From the NCBI RefSeq assembly GCF_005502435.1, contig NZ_SCOU01000004.1, positions 124,001 through 188,000 of the forward strand: 64,000 nucleotides of DNA. The letters run 5' to 3'. Positions 1 to 8,412 of this stretch are shown here, one piece after another. The translations under genes and the position numbers were made by a program. This stretch comes from Methylobacillus flagellatus. GTDB taxonomy: Bacteria; Pseudomonadota; Gammaproteobacteria; Burkholderiales; Methylophilaceae. Within the stretch, counting starts at the first letter, position 1; every line of letters starts with the position of its first letter. The notes beneath the pieces are model-generated. The model had not been told where the DNA came from, searched no databases, and saw only the letters and a list, made by a program, of their open reading frames with translations.

Positions 1-1
1 C

Positions 2-613
2 ATGTATGTGCCGCACGAGAATGCCGTGGTGCGTGCCGCCCTGAGTTTTGGCATGGTGCTGATCTACTTCATCTACATCATGCTGACCATACGCGCGTCC
101 AAGGCGCTGGTGCAGGATGGTCATGGCACCGAGGCGGACGAGGAGATGTACCTGAATCGCCTGGGTCTGCCGGATAACATGGTGGTCATCGTGCTGCAGC
201 TGGTGCTGGGGCTGGTGTTGCTGGTGGCGGGCGCCAAAGGTTTCATCCATGGCGTGGAAGCCGCTGCAGCGCTGATCGGCATCTCCACCTTGCTGTTGTC
301 ACTGCTGATCATCCCGATCGCCACCGAGCTGCCCGAAAAGGTCAACAGCATCCTGTGGATACGCAAGGGCAAGGACACGCTGGCCTTCGGCAACATCACC
401 GGCGCCATGGTGTTCCAGGGCACGCTGTTGCCCGCTATCGGCATCATGCTCACGCCCTGGGAGCCGCGCGTGGAAGTGCTGGCCGGGGTCATCGTCACGC
501 TGCTGGCGGCGATCTGGCTGCGGGTCATGATCGCACGTGGTCAGCTGCGTATCTGGCACCTGTGGGTGAATGGCGCCATGTACCTGGCTTATCTCGCCAT
601 CGTGCTGGGTTGA
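2..613 (+). CDS. Na+/Ca2+ exchanger (CaCA) family membrane protein, C-terminal part
   Basis: This is the C-terminal half of a cation/Ca2+ antiporter of the inner membrane. About six hydrophobic segments are visible (near residues 11-30, 60-79, 88-108, 131-150, 155-176 and 187-202). The second alpha repeat is clear: IPIATELPEK near residue 104 followed by GNITGAMVFQ near 130, the ion-coordinating signature of the family. Full-length relatives have about 320 residues and two alpha repeats, so the first repeat should lie upstream of the window and the ATG at base 2 is probably an internal methionine. An acidic loop (residues 40-50) separates the halves. The ion specificity cannot be told from sequence. 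Confidence 0.8.
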   Translation: MYVPHENAVVRAALSFGMVLIYFIYIMLTIRASKALVQDGHGTEADEEMYLNRLGLPDNMVVIVLQLVLGLVLLVAGAKGFIHGVEAAAALIGISTLLLSLLIIPIATELPEKVNSILWIRKGKDTLAFGNITGAMVFQGTLLPAIGIMLTPWEPRVEVLAGVIVTLLAAIWLRVMIARGQLRIWHLWVNGAMYLAYLAIVLG

Positions 614-877
614 GTTGGTTCAGTAAGCTTCCAGCCTTGCTGAGTGAGCTTGCCATCGTCGTCGTTCCCGCGTAGGCGGGAACCCTGGCAAGCGGATTGG
701 CCGTGGTATGGAGCTCGCAACAAGCTGCACAGTCTGTCACTGTGAGCAAGGCAGCGAAGCACGCAATCCACCCCCGGTTTGGTTTGTCTGGATGACGGTT
801 GTTCCCAGCTTCGGCCTTAGGCTGCGCTTTCCGGTGTGCGCAGGAATGGCGGATCTGGTCGTTTGGGGTGTCGCCGC
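614..877. repeat. Intergenic region with palindromic dispersed-repeat-like elements
   Basis: No credible gene in these 264 bases. It contains a perfect hairpin at 664-683 (GTTCCCGC, loop GTAG, GCGGGAAC) of the type scattered through many proteobacterial genomes, and near 735-770 a TCACTGTGAGCAAGG...GAAGC...CAATCC string that resembles another common dispersed repeat. A related hairpin lies near 61.58 kb. It separates the ends of two convergent genes and may aid transcription termination; that role is inference. Confidence 0.5.
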
Positions 878-2266
878 CTACTGTTTGTCTTCACCCTGTT
901 TGTCTTCGTCTTCTTCGATCTCTTCTTCACCAGGCTTGCTCATGCCTAGCCGTCCGAGACGGTAGCGCAGCGTGCGGAAGCTCACGCCCAGCAGCTTGGC
1001 GGCCGCGGTCTTGTTCTGATTGGTCTTGCTGAGCGCGTCCTGGATCAAACGGCGTTCTATCTCGTCCAGATAATCGGGCAAGCCCATCTTGCCTACATCG
1101 AGCGCCGGGCCTGCGGGCAGGTTGCCGGTCTGCAGCAACAGATCCTGGGCGCTGATGCTGTTGCCATCACATAAGGCCAGGGCACGTTCCAGCACATTCT
1201 CCAACTCGCGTACGTTGCCGGGGAAACGGTGCTCGGTGAGTGCGCGCAGTGCCGAGGCTGACAAGGCGGGGGTGGCGCAGCCCTGGGTCTTGCAGAGTTT
1301 TTCCAGCAGGTAGTTGGCCAGGATCGGAATGTCGTTGGGCATGTCGCGCAGCGGCGGCAGCTTCAGTTCGATCACGTTCAGGCGGTAGTACAAGTCCTGA
1401 CGGAACTGGCCGTTCTCCATCATCAAGGCCAGGTTGCGGTGAGTGGCGCTGATGATGCGCACATCCACGGATTCTTCTTGGGTGTCGCCCACCATGCGCA
1501 CCTTCTTTTCCTGAATGGCGCGCAGCAGCTTGACCTGCATGGCCAGCGGCAGGTCGGCCACCTCGTCCAGGAATAGCGTGCCACCGTTGGCGGCGTGGAA
1601 CATGCCTTCCTTGTCCTGATGGGCGCCCGTGAACGAGCCCTTTTTGTGGCCGAAGAACTCGCTCTCCATGAGCGCTTCCGGGATGGCACCGCAGTTGACC
1701 CCGATGAAGCGGCCTTCGCGGCGCGAGCTGTTGAGGTGGATCAGGCGTGCGGCCAGCTCTTTGCCGCTGCCGGACTCGCCGCTGATGTAAACCGGGGCCT
1801 GGCTGCGTGCCAGTTTGCTGATCATGGTGCGCACCTGCTGGATGGGCGCGGACTCGCCTATCATGTCGGCGGTGCTGCTGGTTGGCGCTGCCGGCAGCGA
1901 AAGACGCAGTGCGGATTGCACCAGCGGGCGCAGCTGCTTGAGCGAGATGGGTTTGCTGAGGTAGTCGAAAGCACCGGCTTTAAGTGCCGATACGGCATTG
2001 TCTGCGCTGCCATACGCGGTGATCACCGCCACTGGCAGCCCGGCATGGTGCTGGCTGATGTGTTGTACCAGATCCAGCCCGGTACCATCCGGCAGGCGCA
2101 TGTCGGTGAGGCACAAGGCATAGCTGCGCTGTGACAGCAGGTGCATGGCTTCGCTGACATTGCTGGCGCTGTCGGTTGCTATGTCCATGCGTTCCAGCGT
2201 CAGTACCAGCAGTTCGCGTATATCGGTTTCGTCGTCGACGATCAGGCAGCGCAGCGGTGACGTCAT
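878..2266 (-). CDS. pilR: PilR-type sigma-54-dependent response regulator
   Basis: An NtrC-class activator of 462 residues. It has a receiver domain (phosphoacceptor D55 in LTDM, conserved K105), an AAA+ domain with Walker A GESGSGKE at 163-170, the sigma-54 contact loop GSFTGA at 210-215 (usually GAFTGA) and Walker B LFLDE at 231-235, and a C-terminal Fis-type helix-turn-helix (NKTAAAKLLGVSFRTLRYRL). The acidic tail is EEEIEEDEDKQ-like. The start chosen is the ATG one base after the pilS stop; an in-frame ATG 33 bases upstream would overlap pilS and adds no domain. With PilS it is expected to activate pilin transcription with RpoN. No pilA lies next to it. Confidence 0.9.
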   Translation of the reverse strand: MTSPLRCLIVDDETDIRELLVLTLERMDIATDSASNVSEAMHLLSQRSYALCLTDMRLPDGTGLDLVQHISQHHAGLPVAVITAYGSADNAVSALKAGAFDYLSKPISLKQLRPLVQSALRLSLPAAPTSSTADMIGESAPIQQVRTMISKLARSQAPVYISGESGSGKELAARLIHLNSSRREGRFIGVNCGAIPEALMESEFFGHKKGSFTGAHQDKEGMFHAANGGTLFLDEVADLPLAMQVKLLRAIQEKKVRMVGDTQEESVDVRIISATHRNLALMMENGQFRQDLYYRLNVIELKLPPLRDMPNDIPILANYLLEKLCKTQGCATPALSASALRALTEHRFPGNVRELENVLERALALCDGNSISAQDLLLQTGNLPAGPALDVGKMGLPDYLDEIERRLIQDALSKTNQNKTAAAKLLGVSFRTLRYRLGRLGMSKPGEEEIEEDEDKQGEDKQ

Positions 2267-2267
2267 A

Positions 2268-3881
2268 TCAGGCAGGTCCCTTCTTGATGAGCAGTACAAA
2301 GCGGCTGCCTACACTTAACGGTTCATAGTGGATGCTGGCATCGTTGGCTTCACATAGCTCGCGCGTGATGTAGAGCCCGAGGCCGGTGCCGCTGGCCGCC
2401 GTGGTGAAGAACGGTTCGAACAGATGGCTGCGTATCTCTTCCTGCACCCCGCTGCCATTGTCGCTGACTTCGATGCGGATCGCGTCGTTGGTGGCAGCCA
2501 CTTCTGCTGCCAGGGTCAGCACCGGGTAGTCCGGGTTGGCGTGACGCCAGCCGTTGCGGCACAGGTTCCACAGGATCTGATCCAGATGGCCACGATCGAA
2601 CAGGATCACCTCGGCGGCAGCCTGCAGTTTGAACTGCGCGGTGGGGATGTTCTCCACCTGGCAGAACTGGGCATGGAACTCTTGCAGGAATTCATCCAGT
2701 TTGATCAGCTCGCGCTGGGTGCGGTCACGCCGGTTGAGTTGCAGCACGTCCTGCACCATCTGCTCCATGCGTTCCACGTTGTCGGCGATGATCTGCAGCA
2801 GGCGGCGGTTGCCGCTGTCTTGCACATCTTCCTGCAGCAACTGATTGGCGTGGCTGATGGAACTCAACGGGTTGCGTATCTCGTGTGCGATGCTGGCAGT
2901 CAGGCGCCCCAGCGCGGCCAGTTTGAGTTGTTGGGCATGGGTCTGCATCTGGCTCCAGTCCTCCAGGAAGATGACTGCGCCGTGCAGGCGGTCCGGCCCT
3001 ATCGGTAACATGCGCAATTGCAACTCGCGCCCGCTGTTGTTGAGCTTCAGGGTGTTGCCGGGCAGGTTGCTGCTAGGTGTGGTCTCTGCCGGCTGGTAGA
3101 TCCAGGCACGCAGCAGGTTGGCGATCTGGGGCGCGCAGTCGTTGAGTGAGCGATCTTTCCATGGGTGCCGGTCCATGCCGAGCAGGCCCTGCGCTGGCAG
3201 GTTGTAGTGACGCACCACGAAATTCTGGTCAACGATGACCACGCCGTCCTGCATCTCCTGCGTGATCAGTTCGTTCAACTGGCCAAGGTTGGCCAGATCC
3301 AGCCCGCGTTGCGAAGCCAGCGCCTCGCTTTGCAGGGCGCGGCGCGCAAAGCTATGGGCCAGCCAGGCGGTGGCAAAGCAGCTGAAACCCAACAACATGA
3401 TGTGCGAGAAGATATCGTGGTCCTGCTTCCAGGTGAGCAGTTGCAGCGACTGTTCCAGCATCAGTGCCACCATGGCGTAGGCCGCGTACACCAGCGCCAG
3501 CCGTCCCTGACTCATCACGCTGGCTCCGGCGATGGTGATCACCAGCAGCAGTCCCAGGCCGCTCTTGAGGCCGCCGCTGGCGTACATCAGGGCCACGATC
3601 AGGCAGATATCAGCCAGCGTTTGCAGCGTGACCTGGCGATTGAACTGGGGTTTGCGCAGCCAGGTGAACACGGCGGCCACGATGCTGACTGCAAGGTAGG
3701 CATAGGCGAGCTGGATCGCCAGAGGCTGGTTGAAATTGCTCCACCAGCTTTCCAGTCGGCTGTAAGACAGGATGAAGATACCGGCAATCACAAAACGGTA
3801 TAGATTGAACAGCACCATGGAGCGCCAGTAGGTGCTGGCAGGTGCAAAATGGAAATCGGTTGGGGCCGTGTTATCGGTCAT
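2268..3881 (-). CDS. pilS: PilS-type membrane sensor histidine kinase
   Basis: A 537-residue histidine kinase. The N-terminal part has about six membrane segments between residues 22 and 175, as in PilS, then a PAS-like region (about 205-310). The H-box SIAHEIRNPLSS has the phosphoacceptor H333, followed by an N-box (NLCRNGWRHA), G1 (DNGSGV) and G2 (GTGLGLYITREL). It should phosphorylate the adjacent PilR; the stop and the pilR start are one base apart, so the two are coupled. Its start overlaps the preceding small gene by 11 bases. In the family the membrane helices sense pilin level. Confidence 0.9.
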   Translation of the reverse strand: MTDNTAPTDFHFAPASTYWRSMVLFNLYRFVIAGIFILSYSRLESWWSNFNQPLAIQLAYAYLAVSIVAAVFTWLRKPQFNRQVTLQTLADICLIVALMYASGGLKSGLGLLLVITIAGASVMSQGRLALVYAAYAMVALMLEQSLQLLTWKQDHDIFSHIMLLGFSCFATAWLAHSFARRALQSEALASQRGLDLANLGQLNELITQEMQDGVVIVDQNFVVRHYNLPAQGLLGMDRHPWKDRSLNDCAPQIANLLRAWIYQPAETTPSSNLPGNTLKLNNSGRELQLRMLPIGPDRLHGAVIFLEDWSQMQTHAQQLKLAALGRLTASIAHEIRNPLSSISHANQLLQEDVQDSGNRRLLQIIADNVERMEQMVQDVLQLNRRDRTQRELIKLDEFLQEFHAQFCQVENIPTAQFKLQAAAEVILFDRGHLDQILWNLCRNGWRHANPDYPVLTLAAEVAATNDAIRIEVSDNGSGVQEEIRSHLFEPFFTTAASGTGLGLYITRELCEANDASIHYEPLSVGSRFVLLIKKGPA

Positions 3882-4083
3882 GGTCTGGCAGGTGTGCGCT
3901 GCTGCAATAGTGGATACCGGCCTGTTGCAGGCTTTCGGATTCCGGGATGTGCGTGCCGCAGTGGGCGCATTGCACCATGCGCTCAGGCTGGGCGGGGGGC
4001 GGTGGCTGGATGCTGTGGTGATAACCGCGCACGATACGGTACAGCAGCCATACAGCGCAGGCGATGATGATGAGTTTCAACAT
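3871..4083 (-). CDS. Small PP0621-like protein with N-terminal membrane anchor
   Basis: A 70-residue protein with one N-terminal hydrophobic helix (residues 2-18) and a C-terminal part with a CxxC pair (CAHCG) plus a later Cys-Ser-Ser-Ala-His motif, suggesting a small zinc-binding fold. Proteins of this kind commonly sit directly before pilS in betaproteobacteria and pseudomonads. It overlaps the pilS start by 11 bases and is therefore probably first in the pilSR operon. Its function is unknown. Confidence 0.75.
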   Translation of the reverse strand: MLKLIIIACAVWLLYRIVRGYHHSIQPPPPAQPERMVQCAHCGTHIPESESLQQAGIHYCSSAHLPDHDR

Positions 4084-4258
4084 GTACTAGGTCCCAGGCC
4101 GTTTTCAAGCCGCTGTTACGCAGGCAGCTGATTCGAGGCAGATGCGATGGATTGTAGCGAAAGCGGCCACGGTCACAAAATTTAACCTGCTATACTCTGT
4201 CCATGCTTGTTTGCATGCAATTGATCTTATCCCAATGTCGACAATCTGGCCGTAAGGT

Positions 4259-4861
4259 ATGGCAACTTCTCAGGAACTAGCGGACTTTCTCGCCCAGGTC
4301 GAGCGCCGTGCTTTCAAGCAGACGGCCTATGCCGTACGCGATGATCATGCCGCGCTGGATATCGTACAGGATGCGATGCTCAAGCTGGCAGAAAACTACG
4401 CACAGCGGCCGGTCACCGAGTTCCCCATGCTGTTTCAGCGCATCCTGCAGAACACCATGCGCGATTTCTGGCGTCGTCAGAAGGTCCGCAGCTTCTGGAC
4501 CACACTGATGTCATCATTCACTGGTAAACAGGATGATGATGAAGAACATGACCTGCTTGAGACGCTGGAAGTCGAACAGCCCGGTAACAACCCCGAACAG
4601 CAGCTTGAACGTAGCCAGACGATTGCTATAATCGAACAGGCATTACAAAAATTGCCGCACCGTCAACGCCAGGCCTTTGTGCTGCGTTACTGGGAGGAGC
4701 TGGATGTTGCCGAAACGGCAGCGGCCATGGGATGTTCCGAGGGCAGTGTGAAAACGCACTGCTCGCGCGCCGTTCATACCCTGGCAGCTGCATTGCAACA
4801 TCATGGCCTTAGCACAAGCAGCAAGCTCGTGACTCGCTCCAAAGTGGAGGCGACGCGATGA
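4259..4861 (+). CDS. ECF-type RNA polymerase sigma factor
   Basis: A 200-residue sigma-70-family factor of the ECF type. Region 2 spans roughly residues 15-75 (ALDIVQDAMLKLAE, then LQNTMRDFWRR) and region 4 spans about 130-180 (LPHRQRQAFVLRYWEEL, then the helix-turn-helix SEGSVKTHCSRAVHTL). The linker is long and acidic. It overlaps the following DUF3619 gene by four bases (ATGA), the usual layout for a sigma factor and its regulator. A TATACT hexamer at 4191-4196 could be its -10 element but no good -35 is seen. Its regulon is unknown. Confidence 0.88.
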   Translation: MATSQELADFLAQVERRAFKQTAYAVRDDHAALDIVQDAMLKLAENYAQRPVTEFPMLFQRILQNTMRDFWRRQKVRSFWTTLMSSFTGKQDDDEEHDLLETLEVEQPGNNPEQQLERSQTIAIIEQALQKLPHRQRQAFVLRYWEELDVAETAAAMGCSEGSVKTHCSRAVHTLAAALQHHGLSTSSKLVTRSKVEATR

Positions 4862-5280
4862 AAACCGATACCACAATTCAGGACATTGTTCACAACACCA
4901 TGGACCAGCAGCAGCAAGCCAAACAGATCGTCAGCATGCTTGAAGAAGCCTCTGACGCGCTGGATACGCGCGTGCTCGAGCGGCTGCGTGTAGCGCGTTA
5001 TCGTGCGCTTGCGCAAGCTGCGCAGCCAGCGTTGGCTGTGCCAGGCTGGCAGGTGCTGAAGCAGCATGCAGGACAATTCCTGCATCTGCATCAACGTGCC
5101 GTGATGTCAGCTGCCATGCTGGGAGGCTCGGCGCTGCTGGTATTCGCATTGACACAACAATTCGCCGGGCAGGAAATCACCGGACAAGGCGATGCATTCC
5201 TGCTGGCTTCAGAGTTGCCGCCAGAGGCTTATCTGGATAGGGGATTTGATACATGGTTAAAGCGTACTGCGCAGCAATAG
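4858..5280 (+). CDS. DUF3619 family protein, possible anti-sigma factor
   Basis: A 140-residue protein with a charged N-terminal cytoplasmic part (EEASDALDTRVLERLRVAR near residues 30-48) and one hydrophobic segment near residues 84-100, with the remainder predicted outside. It matches DUF3619, found beside ECF sigma genes in betaproteobacteria. Size, single membrane span and ATGA overlap with the sigma gene fit an anti-sigma factor; this is inference, since no zinc motif of the HxxxCxxC type is present. Its end overlaps the next gene by 28 bases. Confidence 0.8.
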   Translation: MKTDTTIQDIVHNTMDQQQQAKQIVSMLEEASDALDTRVLERLRVARYRALAQAAQPALAVPGWQVLKQHAGQFLHLHQRAVMSAAMLGGSALLVFALTQQFAGQEITGQGDAFLLASELPPEAYLDRGFDTWLKRTAQQ

Positions 5281-5690
5281 CGCTGTTCCTGGCCGTGGCG
5301 CTGTTGCCAGCTGCATACGCGGCCGCTGATCCGCAATGGAGTCAGTTGAATGACAGCCAGCGCAAGGTGCTGAGCCCGCTGGCTGCCGAATGGGATACCT
5401 TGCGCCCCTGGCAACGTGAAAAGATGCTGGATATCGCGCGCGACTATCCCAAGATGAATAGTGCCCAGCAGGACAGGGTACAAAAACGTCTGACCGACTG
5501 GAGTCGCATGACCCCATTCGAACGTGACAATGCGCGTAAAAAGTATCAGCAGTTCCAGTCCTTGCCGCCAGAAAAGCAGGAGGCCTTGCGCAAAAAATGG
5601 CGTGAGTACCAGAATCTGCCTGAATCCAAGCGCGAAACCCTGCGCCAGCAACATCCCGAGTTCGACGACGTCGAACATCTCGCTGACTAG
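5253..5690 (+). CDS. DUF3106 family secreted protein
   Basis: A 145-residue protein with a signal peptide (residues 1-24, cleavage after AYAA). The mature part is a run of repeated short helical units: a W-(x)-L/P-(x)-R pattern recurs (DPQWSQLNDSQRKVL, EWDTLRPWQREKML, DWSRMTPFERDNARK, EYQNLPESKRETLR), characteristic of DUF3106. It probably sits in the periplasm as an alpha-helical protein. The reading frame starts inside the DUF3619 gene. In betaproteobacteria it travels with the sigma factor and an RDD protein. The function is unknown; a periplasmic sensing role resembling helical envelope-stress sensors would be speculation. Confidence 0.82.
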   Translation: MVKAYCAAIALFLAVALLPAAYAAADPQWSQLNDSQRKVLSPLAAEWDTLRPWQREKMLDIARDYPKMNSAQQDRVQKRLTDWSRMTPFERDNARKKYQQFQSLPPEKQEALRKKWREYQNLPESKRETLRQQHPEFDDVEHLAD

Positions 5691-6121
5691 TGTCTGAGCT
5701 CCAGACTGCGCCGCCGCTGCTGCGGCGTATCGGCTGCCTGATCTATGATGCCCTGCTGTTGCTGGCACTCTGGTTCATCGCCACATTGTTGTATCTATTG
5801 CTCGCTGGTAGCGAACTGACGGCAGTGCAGCGCCATGGCATGCAGCTGTATCTGTGGCTGATCTCGGCGGTGTATTTTGTCTGGTGCTGGCGTCACGGCG
5901 GACAGACGCTGGCGATGCAGACCTGGCGCATGCGCTTGGTCAACCGCGATGGTCAGGCTATCCGCTATGCCCAGGCGATATCACGTTATGGGTGGGCCAC
6001 GCTGAGCATCGCCACACTGGGTTTCGGGTACCTATGGGCTTTGTGGGACAAGGACGGACAATATCTGCATGACAGGTTGAGTGGCTGTTATCTGGTCACG
6101 CACATAGCCAAGCCTGTTTAG
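5690..6121 (+). CDS. RDD family membrane protein
   Basis: A 143-residue protein with the RDD domain: N-terminal RRIGCLIYDALLLLALWF, three or four membrane segments, the GGQTLAMQTWRMRLV motif near residues 68-83, and WDKDGQYLHDRLSGCYLV close to the end. The GTG start shares its first base with the last base of the upstream TAG stop, so translation is coupled. RDD proteins are of mixed or unknown function; some have been linked to ion or compatible-solute exchange. Here it ends the sigma-DUF3619-DUF3106 operon. Confidence 0.85.
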   Translation: MSELQTAPPLLRRIGCLIYDALLLLALWFIATLLYLLLAGSELTAVQRHGMQLYLWLISAVYFVWCWRHGGQTLAMQTWRMRLVNRDGQAIRYAQAISRYGWATLSIATLGFGYLWALWDKDGQYLHDRLSGCYLVTHIAKPV

Positions 6122-6146
6122 GGCTCGATCTTTCCAGAAGCGAGCC
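6122..6146. terminator. Possible hairpin between convergent genes
   Basis: GGCTCG at 6122-6127 pairs with CGAGCC at 6141-6146, with an inner CTT/AAG pairing. It lies in the 36 bases between the RDD gene and lptG, which converge. There is no U-tract, so it is a weak terminator candidate only. Confidence 0.3.
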
Positions 6147-6157
6147 GGGCTGGCCGG

Positions 6158-7228
6158 TCAGCGCCGTTCCACGTAAATCAGCAGACTCAAACCTATCATC
6201 AGGAACAACAGGGTAGGGAACATGGCACTGAACAGGGGCGACCAGTCATTGAGCAGGCCCAGGTGCACAAATACCCGGTTCAGCACCTGATACACCACGC
6301 CTATCATCACGCCCCCCAGGATCTTGGCACTGGTGCCCGTGGCACGCTGGTGCAGGAAGCCGAACGGCAGTGCCAGTATCACCATCACCAGACACGCCAG
6401 CGGGTAGATCATCTTGGCCCACAAGGCCACTTCATAGCGCGCCGTCTTTTGCTTGTTGCTGGAAAGGTGCTGGATGTAGGTATATAGATTCCAGGCCGAC
6501 ATCTTTTCCGGCACCACCAGCAACACGTTCAACAGCTCTGGCCGTATCAGTGAACCCCAGTTGAAAGAAGGGTAGAAGTCCGAGCGCACTTTGTCTTCTG
6601 AGAAGGTGGTTTTCGACACATCATGCAGATCCCAGCTTTCGCCATCAAAACGACCGCTGCGGGCATTGGTGATGGTGTTGAGACGGAATTTGTCATCAAA
6701 CGCGAAGATGTGGATGTTTTGCAGGCCGGCGTCGGTTTTGACATCCTCCACATTCACGAAGCTGTTACCGTCCTTGACCCACAGGCCGGAGCGGAACTCC
6801 TGAGCCACCACGGAATCGGTGGCCTTGATACGTGTGCGTTGTGCGGCTTTCTCGCTGAGCGGCGTGACCAGTTCCCCCACCACAAAGGTGAGTACCACGA
6901 ACACTAGGCCAACGCGGATCAGGATCCACGCCACACTGGCGATGGACACTCCGCTGACACGTAGCACGATCAGTTCGGAGTGGCGGGCCAGCTGCCCCAG
7001 CGCATACATGGTGCCGACCAGTACCGCCACTGGCACGACCTGGTAGACATGGCCAGGCGCGCTGAGCAGTACGAACAGCAACACCTGGTCCAGGCTGTAG
7101 TTGCCCTTGCCCAGACTTTCCAGTTCCTGGATCAGGTCAAAGAACGAGAACAGCGCGATCAGCGCCACGATGAGCAGTGCGATGCTGGCGGTCAGCTCGC
7201 GCGTCAGGTAACGGCTTAGCAGCTTCAT
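6158..7228 (-). CDS. lptG: LPS export ABC transporter permease LptG
   Basis: A 356-residue YjgP/YjgQ-family permease. There are three N-terminal membrane helices (MKLLSRYLTRELTASI onwards), a periplasmic jelly-roll domain (about residues 130-260), and three C-terminal helices. With LptF and the ATPase LptB it extracts lipopolysaccharide from the inner membrane towards LptC/A/D. The start ATG overlaps the lptF stop (ATGA), so the two subunits are co-translated. In-frame upstream codons run into lptF and are not used. Confidence 0.93.
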   Translation of the reverse strand: MKLLSRYLTRELTASIALLIVALIALFSFFDLIQELESLGKGNYSLDQVLLFVLLSAPGHVYQVVPVAVLVGTMYALGQLARHSELIVLRVSGVSIASVAWILIRVGLVFVVLTFVVGELVTPLSEKAAQRTRIKATDSVVAQEFRSGLWVKDGNSFVNVEDVKTDAGLQNIHIFAFDDKFRLNTITNARSGRFDGESWDLHDVSKTTFSEDKVRSDFYPSFNWGSLIRPELLNVLLVVPEKMSAWNLYTYIQHLSSNKQKTARYEVALWAKMIYPLACLVMVILALPFGFLHQRATGTSAKILGGVMIGVVYQVLNRVFVHLGLLNDWSPLFSAMFPTLLFLMIGLSLLIYVERR

Positions 7229-8313
7229 TTGCCCCACCATCTCGGTAACAAGGGCAACTGGAAGATGCGCCGGTAGAACATGTAAACGGTCAGGCTCAGG
7301 AACAGCAGATGCACTGGCCACAAGCCCACCATGGGGCTGATCTTGTCCTGACTCAGCCAGGCTTGCATGATGCTGAGCAGATTGTTGTAGATGACATAGA
7401 TCATCAGTGCCAGCATCATGTTGGCAGAGCGGCCGGAACGTGGATCGACGAAACTCAGCGGGATGGCCATCAGCACCAGTACGAAGGCCGAGATGGGCAG
7501 CGCCAGGCGCCACTGTATCTCGGCGATGTTCTTGGCGTCATGCTCTTCCTGCAGCAGATCCATGGTGGATTTTGCCTGCGTATTGGGTGGTTTCTGTTTC
7601 ACTTCGCCGGCTTCGATGCGGATGGCATAGCGCTCGAATTCGGTCACGGTGAATTCCGGTGTATCCGGTTTGCCTTCGTAACGGCGGCCCTGCTGCATCA
7701 CCAGAAAATTGTCGCCGTTCTCAGCGCTCTCGCGATGGCCGCGGCTGGCGACGATGATGCCGATACGCTGATGCTGTACCGACTGCACGAAGATGTTCTT
7801 CACCACATTGCCCAGCTCGTCAAAGCTTTCCACGAAGAATACCCGGTCCGCCTGGCGCGATTCCTTGAATACACCGGGGGTGATGGTGGCCAGTTCGTCG
7901 CGGCTCTTCAGCTGGTTGCTGAAGTCAGCGCCTTTCATGGTGGCCCAGGGGGTGACGAACATGCTGAGCAGAGCGATCACGGCCACCACCGGAGCGGCGA
8001 AGCGCAGCACCGGGCTGATCCAGCTGGCGATGCCCTGACCGGAGGTGAACCACACCACCATCTCGCTATCGCGATGCCAGCGTGACAGGGTCAGCAACAC
8101 GGCCAGGAACAAGGTCAGCGATAACATCATGGGCAGGAACTTCAGCATGCTGAAGCCTAACAAAGTGTTGATCGCATCGCTGGCCAGGCTACCTTTGGCA
8201 GCAATGCCGATGTAATAGGCGACGCGTTGTGCGATGACCACACCGAACAGCACCAGGAACGCTCCGATGGCGGTGGTGACCAGCTCGTGCAGCAGTGAAC
8301 GTTTGAACAGCAT
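7225..8313 (-). CDS. lptF: LPS export ABC transporter permease LptF
   Basis: A 362-residue partner of LptG with the same layout: helices from residue 13 (LHELVTTAIGAFLVLFGV), the conserved early motif SEMVVWFTSGQG, a central periplasmic domain and a C-terminal helical bundle (SIMQAWLSQDKISPMVGLW). The start chosen is the ATG of MLFKRSLLHE; an ATG 36 bases further out gives an N-terminus unlike the family. It is divergent from pepA, an arrangement conserved in many gammaproteobacteria and betaproteobacteria. Confidence 0.93.
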   Translation of the reverse strand: MLFKRSLLHELVTTAIGAFLVLFGVVIAQRVAYYIGIAAKGSLASDAINTLLGFSMLKFLPMMLSLTLFLAVLLTLSRWHRDSEMVVWFTSGQGIASWISPVLRFAAPVVAVIALLSMFVTPWATMKGADFSNQLKSRDELATITPGVFKESRQADRVFFVESFDELGNVVKNIFVQSVQHQRIGIIVASRGHRESAENGDNFLVMQQGRRYEGKPDTPEFTVTEFERYAIRIEAGEVKQKPPNTQAKSTMDLLQEEHDAKNIAEIQWRLALPISAFVLVLMAIPLSFVDPRSGRSANMMLALMIYVIYNNLLSIMQAWLSQDKISPMVGLWPVHLLFLSLTVYMFYRRIFQLPLLPRWWGK

Positions 8314-8412
8314 GTGATGAAGGCAGGTAATATCCGCTATCCGCAACACGCCTATAGACTTGGCCGTGAAACGCGAGATAATTAAAGTAATTCGTTTGAG
8401 AGGAAAGACAGC

